This document shows, in pieces, positions 6,817 to 13,855 of a stretch of 22,535 nucleotides of DNA. The position numbers were made by a program, and so were the translations under genes. Every line of letters begins with the position of its first letter. Position 1 is the first letter of the stretch. The DNA is from a virus. The stretch spans positions 1 to 22,535 of the IMG/VR virus record IMGVR_UViG_3300048118_000028. One strand, written 5' to 3'. Below the pieces are notes generated by a model that did no database searches, was not told the DNA's origin, and saw only the letters and a program-made list of their open reading frames with translations.

Positions 6817-6978
6817 ATGAACTACGAAGTCCACCTAGCAATACTCGTAGATAAAGATGCTAATTTCCTGGAGATTTCTGGGGATAATTGTGGAGTACTA
6901 AAAGAGAAAATAGAAGATGCTCTGTACGACATAGATGATGTAACCGTAACCCAATGTGAGGTAAACAAGTATGACTAA
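6817..6978 (+). CDS. Hypothetical protein, 53 aa
   Basis: This short gene fills the gap between the 154-aa and 68-aa genes. The ATG at 6817 follows AGGGGT (6805-6810), and its stop at 6976-6978 overlaps the next ATG at 6971 by 8 bases. The product starts MNYEVHLAILVDKDANFLEI and ends DDVTVTQCEVNKYD, an alternating strand-helix-strand pattern with a central KEKIEDALYDID helix, suggestive of a small ferredoxin-like alpha/beta fold. It is acidic, with two Cys. No family is recognised and no function can be given. The tight overlap and codon pattern support a real gene. Confidence 0.6.
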   Translation: MNYEVHLAILVDKDANFLEISGDNCGVLKEKIEDALYDIDDVTVTQCEVNKYD

Positions 6979-7177
6979 ACTAACTCTCGATGATAAAGAG
7001 TATGAAATTGATGACATGAATGATGATCAGAAAGAGATTATAAACATCTTGAATGTAGGCTCCAATGCTTCAGCACTACTAAGTCACATCAGTCAGTGTG
7101 TCAGTGCTGTTCAACAGATGAAAACAAATGAATTGAAACAGTCATTGGAAGGTGATAAGGATGATCAATCGCAGTGA
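6971..7177 (+). CDS. Small acidic protein, 68 aa (DUF6447-like)
   Basis: The N-terminus MTKLTLDDKEYEIDDMNDDQ followed by KEIINILN and a long helix resembles small phage proteins that open with a [K/T]LT-[I/L]-[N/D]-[D/G]-K-E-Y-x-[V/I] strand pair and continue as one helix, grouped as DUF6447 as far as I recall. The helix here spans about residues 20-58 and contains VGSNASALLSHISQCVSAVQQMK, then a polar tail GDKDDQSQ. It overlaps the previous gene by 8 bases, and its end overlaps the MazG-like gene start (7161). Role unknown. The family suggestion is from memory of the pattern and is tentative. Confidence 0.65.
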   Translation: MTKLTLDDKEYEIDDMNDDQKEIINILNVGSNASALLSHISQCVSAVQQMKTNELKQSLEGDKDDQSQ

Positions 7178-7547
7178 TCTAGAGGCGTTTGGCTACTTTG
7201 ATATGTTTCAGAATAGTCCAGACTACAGCGAAGATCCTGTCCGTTTCTATAGCCAGTTTGTAGAGGACAAGATATTAACTAAGGGACGTGATCGTCTAAT
7301 AGAAAATACTCTTGGACTCTCTGGTGAAGCGGGTGAGGTATCTGAGAAAGTAAAGAAGCTCTTTCGTGATAAGAATAGATTCAAGGATGAAGATATACTG
7401 AAAGAGTTAGGTGATGTGTTGTTCTACACGGTAGCTTTGGCAAACATCTTCGGGGGTAACCTACGTAAGGTTATGGAGATGAACATGGCAAAGTTAGATG
7501 ACAGAGAGCAACGTGGTGTACTAAAGGGAAGCGGAGATAATAGATGA
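7161..7547 (+). CDS. mazG: MazG-like nucleotide pyrophosphohydrolase
   Basis: MazG-type enzymes hydrolyse (d)NTPs to the monophosphate and pyrophosphate. Phage copies have been proposed to clean up modified nucleotides, recycle host nucleotides or affect (p)ppGpp, the last being debated. Start set at ATG 7161, with GGAAGG at 7147-7152; a GTG at 7152 would add three residues. The 128-aa product shows the four-helix metal motif: GLSGEAGEVSEKV with E56-x-x-E59, then KELGDVLFYTVALAN with E82-x-x-D85. This is a single-domain MazG. Its stop overlaps the RNR start (ATGA), so the two are co-translated, which fits a nucleotide-metabolism role. Confidence 0.88.
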   Translation: MINRSDLEAFGYFDMFQNSPDYSEDPVRFYSQFVEDKILTKGRDRLIENTLGLSGEAGEVSEKVKKLFRDKNRFKDEDILKELGDVLFYTVALANIFGGNLRKVMEMNMAKLDDREQRGVLKGSGDNR

Positions 7548-9463
7548 ATAATTACCTACCAACAGACTATCAATCCTTCATTCATACTTCACGGTATGCA
7601 CGATGGCTTGAGGATGAAGGACGAAGAGAAGCCTGGGATGAAACGGTAAATCGCTACATGAATAATGTAGTTGAGCCTGCAGTAGACAGTGGCAGCAACG
7701 AAGACAATTTTAATGTTGCACATGACCTTGAACAAGCTATTCTTAGCTTAGAGGTTATGCCCTCTATGCGAGCCATGATGACTGCAGGTCCAGCTGCTAC
7801 TCGTGACAACACCTGTATGTACAACTGTAGCTACCTACCCGTAGATGACCCTAAGTCCTTCGATGAGGCTATGTTTATCCTCTTGTGTGGTACTGGTGTC
7901 GGCTTCAGTGTCGAGCGGCAGTTTGTCAGTAAGTTGCCTGAGATCCCTGAGCTGTTCTACAGTGAGACCACTATCGTTGTCAAAGACAGTAAGGAAGGTT
8001 GGGCTAAAGCTCTTCGTCAAGTTCTTGCTCTCCTCTGGGCTGGTGAAATCCCTCAATGGGATATTGGTTTGGTACGTCCTGCAGGTGCAAAGCTTAAGAC
8101 CTTTGGTGGTCGAGCATCAGGTCCAGCACCTCTTGTTGAGTTGTTCAACTTTGTTATCACTACCTTCAAGAATGCACAAGGACGTAAGCTATCTAGCATT
8201 GAGTGTCACGACATCATGTGTAAGATTGGTGAGGTAGTTGTCGTAGGTGGTGTACGTAGGTCAGCCATGATTAGTTTATCTAACTTGTCAGATGATCGTA
8301 TGCGTCATGCTAAGTCAGGTGCATGGTGGGAGAATGACCCACAACGTGCCTTAGCTAATAACTCTGTGAGCTATACAGAGAAACCAGATGCTGTATCCTT
8401 CATGCGTGAGTGGACTGCACTGGTAGAGTCAGGAAGTGGAGAGCGTGGTGTATTCAATCGTCAAGCAAGTAAGAAGCAAGCTGAAAAGAATGGTCGGCGT
8501 GATCCTAACTATGAGTTCGGGACTAACCCGTGTAGTGAGATCATACTTAGACCGAATCAGTTTTGCAATCTCACTGAAGTTGTGGTACGTGCGACAGACA
8601 GCATGGAAGATCTTGAGCGTAAAGTTAGACTGGCTACGATTCTGGGAACCATACAATCCACCTACACCAAGTTTCCATACTTGCGTAAGGTGTGGAACAA
8701 GAACACAGAAGAAGAGCGTCTGCTGGGTGTGTCACTTACAGGGATAATGGACAACTCTTTAATGACTATTAAGAATAAAGGCTTGGAGAAGACTCTTGAA
8801 CATCTTCGTGGGGTTTGTGTTTCTACTAATGCTGAATGGGCTGACCGTCTTGGTATACCTGTTGCTGCTGCAATTACATGCGTCAAGCCTTCGGGCACGG
8901 TATCGCAATTGGTGGATAGTGCCAGTGGCATACATGCTCGCCATAGTCCCTATTATATCCGTACTGTGCGTGGTGATAATAAAGATCCCCTAACACAGTT
9001 CATGTCTGATCAAGGTATTCCTAATGAGCCTTGTGTCATGAAGCCAGATCAAACAACAGTATTTAGTTTCCCTGTGAAGTCTCCGACTAAAGCAGTGGTT
9101 ACTGAAGATATGACAGCCATTGAACAACTTGAGACTTGGCTGATGTATCAACGACATTGGTGTGAGCATAAACCCTCAGTAACAATCAATGTACGTAAGG
9201 ATGAGTGGTTTGAAGTAGGTGCCTTTGTGTACAAATACTTTGACGAGATGTCGGGCGTATCCTTCTTGCCTTACAACGAGCACACTTATCAACAAGCACC
9301 TTATCAAGAAGTAGATAAGGATCAATATAAAGACTTGCTTTCTGCTATGCCATCTGCTATTGCTTGGAGTGAGCTGGCTAACTACGAGAAGGAAGATAAC
9401 ACAGTCTCAATGCAGACAATGGCCTGTACAGGTGATGTCTGTGAGATGGTAGACATAACATAA
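7544..9463 (+). CDS. nrdJ: Class II (adenosylcobalamin-dependent) ribonucleotide reductase, monomeric type
   Basis: Reduces ribonucleotides to deoxyribonucleotides using a thiyl radical generated from coenzyme B12, independent of oxygen. The active-site loop NPCSEIILRPNQFCNL gives C330, E332 and C341, with the same +2 and +11 spacing as C408, E410 and C419 of Lactobacillus leichmannii RTPR. The C-terminal re-reduction pair is C628 and C633 (ACTGDVCE), five apart as in that enzyme. An N-terminal Cys pair (C91, C95) supplies the partner of C341. GTGVGFSVERQ and KPSGTVSQLVDSASGIH are typical barrel motifs. At 639 aa it is shorter than the 739-aa Lactobacillus enzyme. No nrdB or nrdD is seen. It overlaps mazG by 4 bases. 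The host must make or import cobalamin. Confidence 0.95.
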   Translation: MNNYLPTDYQSFIHTSRYARWLEDEGRREAWDETVNRYMNNVVEPAVDSGSNEDNFNVAHDLEQAILSLEVMPSMRAMMTAGPAATRDNTCMYNCSYLPVDDPKSFDEAMFILLCGTGVGFSVERQFVSKLPEIPELFYSETTIVVKDSKEGWAKALRQVLALLWAGEIPQWDIGLVRPAGAKLKTFGGRASGPAPLVELFNFVITTFKNAQGRKLSSIECHDIMCKIGEVVVVGGVRRSAMISLSNLSDDRMRHAKSGAWWENDPQRALANNSVSYTEKPDAVSFMREWTALVESGSGERGVFNRQASKKQAEKNGRRDPNYEFGTNPCSEIILRPNQFCNLTEVVVRATDSMEDLERKVRLATILGTIQSTYTKFPYLRKVWNKNTEEERLLGVSLTGIMDNSLMTIKNKGLEKTLEHLRGVCVSTNAEWADRLGIPVAAAITCVKPSGTVSQLVDSASGIHARHSPYYIRTVRGDNKDPLTQFMSDQGIPNEPCVMKPDQTTVFSFPVKSPTKAVVTEDMTAIEQLETWLMYQRHWCEHKPSVTINVRKDEWFEVGAFVYKYFDEMSGVSFLPYNEHTYQQAPYQEVDKDQYKDLLSAMPSAIAWSELANYEKEDNTVSMQTMACTGDVCEMVDIT

Positions 9464-9473
9464 GGAGATAGAT

Positions 9474-9566
9474 ATGTTTGAAGTAATGACGTTCTTAGCA
9501 GGTGCTGTGATTGTAGCAGACCTTGTTATTCCAGTGGCATTAGAAACAATTTCAGGGTTGTTCTAA
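9474..9566 (+). CDS. Single-pass membrane mini-protein, 30 aa
   Basis: AAGGAG at 9462-9467 lies 6 bases before the ATG at 9474, and the stop overlaps the next ATG (TAATG), so this tiny frame is well placed as a gene. The product MFEVMTFLAGAVIVADLVIP continues with VALETISGLF. It is almost entirely hydrophobic with single Glu/Asp residues, as in small membrane-inserted helices. A role in membrane disturbance or regulation is possible but not shown. It is too short for family recognition. Confidence 0.5.
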   Translation: MFEVMTFLAGAVIVADLVIPVALETISGLF

Positions 9567-9754
9567 TGTATGTTCTAGTGCTCATAATGTTCTTTGAAGA
9601 TAGGTATAAGATCCAAGGTCATCATACGTTCTTTCCAAGTCAGGTTGCTTGTCATGAGTTTGCAGCTCCACTTAAAAAAAGACTTATGGACACTAGACCT
9701 TCACCCAACTCTGATGTAAAATACTATTGTTTTGAAGTTCCAAAAGAGGTTTAA
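9566..9754 (+). CDS. Hypothetical protein, 62 aa
   Basis: The ATG shares one base with the stop of the preceding mini-gene. The product opens MYVLVLIMFFEDRYKIQGHH, a hydrophobic strand or short membrane-like stretch at residues 2-10 followed by an Asp/Arg-rich turn. It ends NSDVKYYCFEVPKEV, again strand-like; the middle has SQVACHEFAAPLKKRLMDTRP, probably a helix. This is a beta-alpha-beta pattern rather than a true transmembrane protein. The stop abuts the DUF3310 gene ATG directly. I recognise no family. Confidence 0.6.
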   Translation: MYVLVLIMFFEDRYKIQGHHTFFPSQVACHEFAAPLKKRLMDTRPSPNSDVKYYCFEVPKEV

Positions 9755-9988
9755 ATGAAATACGACCCAGTAAACAGCCCAGCACATTACAAGTTAAGTG
9801 GTGGTATAGAGTGCATTGATTATATTAAACAGGTACTAACCCTTGACCAGTTCATTGGTTACTGCCACGGTAATATGATCAAGTATCAACACAGGTACAT
9901 GTACAAGGGTAACCCTGTTCAGGATATGGAGAAAGCAGAATGGTATCTAAACAAAATGTTAGAGGCAATGGAGGAAAAACACAAATGA
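9755..9988 (+). CDS. DUF3310 protein (related to T7 gp1.7 nucleotide kinase family)
   Basis: The 77-aa product carries the full DUF3310 signature: DPVNSPAHYKLSGGIECIDYI, then FIGYCHGNMIKYQHRYMYKG near residues 29-48, then DMEKAEWYLNKML. The family is common in phages of many bacteria. T7 gp1.7, a longer protein containing this domain, has been reported as a nucleotide kinase acting on dTMP and dGMP. If that activity holds here, the gene would extend the dNTP-supply set of this arm (ThyX, MazG-like, RNR). Conserved His, Cys, Lys and Arg residues could form the active site. The start abuts the previous stop and the stop overlaps the next ATG (ATGA). Family firm, activity inferred. Confidence 0.88.
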   Translation: MKYDPVNSPAHYKLSGGIECIDYIKQVLTLDQFIGYCHGNMIKYQHRYMYKGNPVQDMEKAEWYLNKMLEAMEEKHK

Positions 9989-10152
9989 GGCCATACGAAG
10001 AGGGTATAAAGGACTTTAGGGAAGGCAACTTAGGCAATCCTCACAGACCAAATACCAAGCAGGGCAGGGAGTGGGAGATGGGCTTTAACAAAGCCTACTT
10101 CCGTAACCTTGAAAGGGTTAAGCTTAATGAACAAAAACAAAAAGAGTCTTGA
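9985..10152 (+). CDS. RMF/CrpP-like mini-protein, 55 aa
   Basis: Start chosen at ATG 9985 (ATGA overlap with the DUF3310 gene; GGAGG at 9970-9974), giving 55 aa. The pattern G-x3-F-x2-G-x2-xNP, then R-x-W-x-x-GF-x-x-AY (EGIKDFREGNLGNPHR and GREWEMGFNKAY) matches the ribosome modulation factor / CrpP type of small proteins, in which G-x-x-A-x-x-G-x3-NP and W-x-x-G[WF]-x-x-A recur. In E. coli, RMF binds the 30S subunit and makes 100S ribosome dimers in stationary phase. CrpP has been described as a quinolone-modifying enzyme, a claim that is disputed. Here an action on host ribosomes is only a guess. An upstream start at 9940 is rejected because it lies in the previous gene. Confidence 0.65.
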   Translation: MRPYEEGIKDFREGNLGNPHRPNTKQGREWEMGFNKAYFRNLERVKLNEQKQKES

Positions 10153-10348
10153 AGAAGAGGCCAAAAGTTACAGGCAGAAAAAGATAAAGCCACCGCTTAA
10201 AAACAAAGCACTTACTTCTCGTAGGTACTTAGCTGGTCAAGCGATGGCTGCGTTGTTATCAAGATCTCCAGGGCATGTTCACAAAGGAGATATAAAGCGT
10301 GAGTCATATGATTGGGCTGACTTCATGTTAGAGGATGATGATGAATAA
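10127..10348 (+). CDS. Basic hypothetical protein with acidic tail, 73 aa
   Basis: Start at ATG 10127 after AAAGGG (10112-10117), overlapping the RMF-like gene by 26 bases. A TTG at 10109 is in frame but less likely. The N-terminal 45 residues are rich in Lys and Arg (KNKKSLEEEAKSYRQKKIKPPLK), suggesting nucleic-acid or ribosome binding. RYLAGQAMAALLSRSPG follows, then an acidic end (DWADFMLEDDDE). It is the last gene of the rightward arm, ending just before the terminator hairpin. No family recognised. Confidence 0.65.
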   Translation: MNKNKKSLEEEAKSYRQKKIKPPLKNKALTSRRYLAGQAMAALLSRSPGHVHKGDIKRESYDWADFMLEDDDE

Positions 10349-10351
10349 CAA

Positions 10352-10375
10352 AAGGGGGCTCTAAGTGGCCCCCTT
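10352..10375. terminator. Hairpin terminator between convergent arms, likely bidirectional
   Basis: AAGGGGGC at 10352-10359 pairs perfectly with GCCCCCTT at 10368-10375 around an 8-base loop. It lies four bases after the last + strand stop (10348) and just before the end of the leftward operon (10380). On the + strand the stem is followed by AAGTTTATT; on the - strand the stem ends AAGGGGGC..GCCCCCTT followed by TTGTTATT, so both exits are T-rich. Placement exactly between tail-to-tail gene sets supports a shared terminator. Confidence 0.85.
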
Positions 10376-10379
10376 AAGT

Positions 10380-13300
10380 TTATTCTAATCCAAGATCTTT
10401 TTTTAATTTCTCTTCGTTATCAGCGAAGTTTTCTACTAGGTCTTCTAGTAACATTAGTTGATTTACATCTAGTGTCCACATATCTTTTTCATTTATTTTA
10501 AAATAATCTAAGGCTCTTCGTAGGTCTGCTTTCTTACCTTTATTCTTTACGTTAAAGATAAGCTTGGTCTTTTTTTCTTCTGGATCAATAGACCTATCTA
10601 AGGCTTCTAAAGAATCCTTCTTAGCTATGGACAATATGTCTGTAAGAGTGTTACGTTTCTCCCTTAAGGATAGACTGTCCCACTGACCACTATCGACTAC
10701 AGAATCTGCATAGATTTCCAAACGTGGACGGACATACCTATTAAAAACATTAACTGCTTCGGGAGACTTACTCCTTATCTCAGTTTGCCACTGAGGTTTA
10801 CCAACATCATTATACAGTTTTTGAATAGTGGTTGAAGGCAGCACTTCCCTGTAACCAGAAAGTCTGCCAATAGGGACTTGACCAGGTTCTCTTGTAAGAG
10901 CTTGTTCCTTCTCTGTCGTAGCCATACCGACACGACTCTTCATCTTATCTGGATCAACAGAAGCATCAGCTAATACCTCAAAGATCTGATCCATGTATCT
11001 AAGGGAATCATTGACAACTTTATTACCCTCTTTCTTATCAACTACTTTATAATCCTCTCCCCTAGCCATAGCAACAGCTTGGTTGATTGGGTCAAACCTT
11101 CTAGTAAAACCTGATACGTGTTGTGAAGTTAACTCTCCAAGAAACGTCCCAGCTACTTCTAGAAATTCTGTATCTTCAGCTTCACCAGCAAGGTAAAAAA
11201 CTTTACCTACTATACCAAAAGCTTCTCCCATATCGTCAGTTAAAGCACGAGTACCAAAGTTATCTCCAAAAGCTACAAGAAGATCTTGTGGTACTGACCC
11301 ATCACGTATTGCATGAGCACCCATACGACCTACAAGCATTGGAACATTTCTTGGATAGTCGTAGAGGTAACTTTTTACAGCACCAAACTCATCTCTATCT
11401 TCATACCAAGCAAGCCCTTCTTCTAAGTTATCTATCTGAGATGCTGTTGCTATCGCTACAGTTCCCCAACCTACAGCTGTTTTAGTACTGAGATCCATTG
11501 TATCCCTAGTAACAATATCTTTACCACCAGCTTTAATTGTATATTTATTAAGTAAACTTAAGCCAGAGTGATCTAACATAAATGCAACACTATTATTCCA
11601 GAATTGTCCAAACGGAGCTAATGCACCAAGCACAGGCACTGACCTAACGTTTTCAATTATGTTTGCAGTTTGACCTACTAGATCGTCTTGACTACCAAAT
11701 TTTTTAGAGAAGGTATTCCTTAGTGCATTTTGTACAGCTCTAGCTTCAAGTTCAGCAAACTCTTTGAATGCCTCTGATCCTGGCTCAGATAACAAACCGA
11801 CAAGATTTGGATCATCCATAAACTCATGATAGGTTTTGTTATACTTAAGTCTAATTTCTCTATCCAAAGAGTATTGAAACTCTTGCGTTTTTGTCAAAAA
11901 GTCTTGAGCTTTAACACCGTAAGCTGTCTCAAAAAAGTTACTAAATTTTTGATAATTACTTTTGTTTGGAATCTCTTTTGGGTTGAGTTTAAACTCATCT
12001 AAAATACCTTTGAGTTCTACTCCACCATTAATATATCTAAACAACTCTTGCTGTGCACCTGGACGAATAGCAAGATAGTCCATAACAGATTCATAAGTTC
12101 CGTAAGCATCAACCATATTACGTACCTTCTGTCTTTGAAGGCTCATCATTTGAGTAGCTAAATTTTTGTATTTAAGTGCATTTACACTATCACCCTTTAG
12201 GGTATTAAACACAGAACCACCACCATACAGAGCAGCACGAATCATATCAGATGCACTTTGATTTATTGTTGCAGCTTTCCAACCAATAGCGTTTAGGCCT
12301 GTGGTTCCAGGATGAGTAACAATAGCTCTTACTAAATTTTCCTGTACGTTTACTAAACGTTCACCAAAAGTTTTCTTTATTCCTTTTTCTAAAGGATCTA
12401 AAGTTGCCTTAGCTGCTTTTTCTGCAGGTGTTTTTTTAGGGTCAAGCCCCATAGCCTGAAGACGTTTAGCTATCTGAGACTCTACGTTTAATCGTTGACC
12501 TGCCTCACTTGCTGTCTTTGCACCGATATTTAAAAAGTCTTCAAAAGAAAAATCCTTAAGTTGATCTGAAGAATCACGAAGTATCTCATAAGCTTCTTCT
12601 ACAAGTTTTTTATTTTGTGATGGCATATCTTCAAGTGCTTCTTTAATATATAAAGAAACCTGCATGTCCTCTGGTTTTTTATAGCCAGCCTTACTTAGTA
12701 CAGAGGCTACACCATCCCAACCCTCTTCTTCACTACCAATAAAAAACTTCAAGGCAAACTCGGTGTCGTAATCTACAGAAGTCTTAGGGTTGTCAGAAAC
12801 CTTAGTAAGTTTTTTACCTTCCTTAACCATCCTAGCCCAAGTAGTTGTTCTTTCTTTTAGTTCAAAAAGTTCTTGAGCTAACTGTTCAGAAGATAGTTTT
12901 TGTAATCCCTCAAACTTTTTAACTTGACCAGCTCTATGTAGTTGTATTGAAGCTAGAGGTATGGCCTTCTTGTTCTTAAGATACACTAAACCAAGTTGTG
13001 TTGCTCCACCCAATGCACCAGTAGCTGTAGATATACCAGCTTGAAAGGGGTCTATCTCCTCTTTAAATCCAGATATAACTTCTGCTTTTTGTTGTGCTAC
13101 ATCGAGTGCACCAGCAGAGACCATATCAAAACCAAGAGAACCATAGATAGATTTTCTATCCGCTTTATCTAATATAGCTTTAGTCTTAGACTTTTTTAGT
13201 GCCTCTTGATAAGCTCTTTGAGTAACTTCAGTTTGAACTTTAGCTGCAGCTTTTTTACTGCCAGTTCTTTTTAACTCTTTTGTTGCTGCCTGTCTACCAA

Positions 13301-13853
13301 CCCTAAAGGCTAATTCTTTAGCTCCCTGTACAGCAGTTTTACTGGCACCTATACTAAAGAGCTTACCCGCACCAAGAGATACTATATTAATTGGGTCTAC
13401 AATAAGTGCTCTAGCGTAGTCGTATACAGCATCAGCTTTTTCTCCAGTGGTTCTGTCTTTGCTAAAGGCACCACTTAAAGAGTCAAACAATTTGTAAGCA
13501 TCTTGTGCAGCTTTACGTTTGTTAGCTAACTTAGCATCATCACCAGTGTTTAAAAAGGTAAGCTCACTTAAGGTTATTAACGACTGACCAGAATTAAAGC
13601 CACGCATATGATTTACATAGTCATTAATAATGTCTTCTTTATCATTCTCAGAGGTATCCATACCATGTCTCTGGGACATGTACCGTTCAATAACTTCAAA
13701 GTTATCATCAACAGATAAGGTTTCTACAAGACCTTTACCCTCTGTTTTTGTAGGTTCAAATCCTTCAGGTACAGGTTGCGTATCTTCTATAACTTCATCA
13801 TCCAACTCAGTTGGAGTCGAAATAGCCCTTAGTTTATCTGCGTAGCTGGTCAC
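10380..13853 (-). CDS. Large internal virion / DNA-ejection protein (T7 gp16-like position)
   Basis: At 1157 aa this is the largest gene and the last of the leftward structural operon. Start is GTG (13851-13853), with GGAG about 9 bases upstream at the end of the previous gene; no ATG is available before residue 59. The N-terminus is acidic and disordered (TELDDEVIEDTQPVPEGFEP). Residues about 150-170 (DPINIVSLGAGKLF) and 275-300 (TATGALGGATQLGLVYL) are hydrophobic Gly/Ala-rich stretches. Between and after them lie Lys/Ala-rich helices. The C-terminus is helical and charged, with SLSLREKRNTLTDILSIAKK. No lysozyme motif is visible, and that activity sits in the separate 256-aa gene. Size, helical character and position suit an ejected inner-core protein. 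The specific role is inferred. Confidence 0.65.
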   Translation of the reverse strand: MTSYADKLRAISTPTELDDEVIEDTQPVPEGFEPTKTEGKGLVETLSVDDNFEVIERYMSQRHGMDTSENDKEDIINDYVNHMRGFNSGQSLITLSELTFLNTGDDAKLANKRKAAQDAYKLFDSLSGAFSKDRTTGEKADAVYDYARALIVDPINIVSLGAGKLFSIGASKTAVQGAKELAFRVGRQAATKELKRTGSKKAAAKVQTEVTQRAYQEALKKSKTKAILDKADRKSIYGSLGFDMVSAGALDVAQQKAEVISGFKEEIDPFQAGISTATGALGGATQLGLVYLKNKKAIPLASIQLHRAGQVKKFEGLQKLSSEQLAQELFELKERTTTWARMVKEGKKLTKVSDNPKTSVDYDTEFALKFFIGSEEEGWDGVASVLSKAGYKKPEDMQVSLYIKEALEDMPSQNKKLVEEAYEILRDSSDQLKDFSFEDFLNIGAKTASEAGQRLNVESQIAKRLQAMGLDPKKTPAEKAAKATLDPLEKGIKKTFGERLVNVQENLVRAIVTHPGTTGLNAIGWKAATINQSASDMIRAALYGGGSVFNTLKGDSVNALKYKNLATQMMSLQRQKVRNMVDAYGTYESVMDYLAIRPGAQQELFRYINGGVELKGILDEFKLNPKEIPNKSNYQKFSNFFETAYGVKAQDFLTKTQEFQYSLDREIRLKYNKTYHEFMDDPNLVGLLSEPGSEAFKEFAELEARAVQNALRNTFSKKFGSQDDLVGQTANIIENVRSVPVLGALAPFGQFWNNSVAFMLDHSGLSLLNKYTIKAGGKDIVTRDTMDLSTKTAVGWGTVAIATASQIDNLEEGLAWYEDRDEFGAVKSYLYDYPRNVPMLVGRMGAHAIRDGSVPQDLLVAFGDNFGTRALTDDMGEAFGIVGKVFYLAGEAEDTEFLEVAGTFLGELTSQHVSGFTRRFDPINQAVAMARGEDYKVVDKKEGNKVVNDSLRYMDQIFEVLADASVDPDKMKSRVGMATTEKEQALTREPGQVPIGRLSGYREVLPSTTIQKLYNDVGKPQWQTEIRSKSPEAVNVFNRYVRPRLEIYADSVVDSGQWDSLSLREKRNTLTDILSIAKKDSLEALDRSIDPEEKKTKLIFNVKNKGKKADLRRALDYFKINEKDMWTLDVNQLMLLEDLVENFADNEEKLKKDLGLE

Positions 13854-13855
13854 TA

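Noticed and set aside
7845-8237. A 130-codon + strand frame inside the RNR gene.
   Set aside because: Out-of-frame shadow within a well-supported enzyme; Ser/Leu/Val-rich translation without family features.
11123-11485. A + strand open frame of 120 codons inside the 1157-aa gene.
   Set aside because: Leu/Gln-rich shadow frame antisense to a clear large gene, with no start signal and opposite to all genes on that arm.
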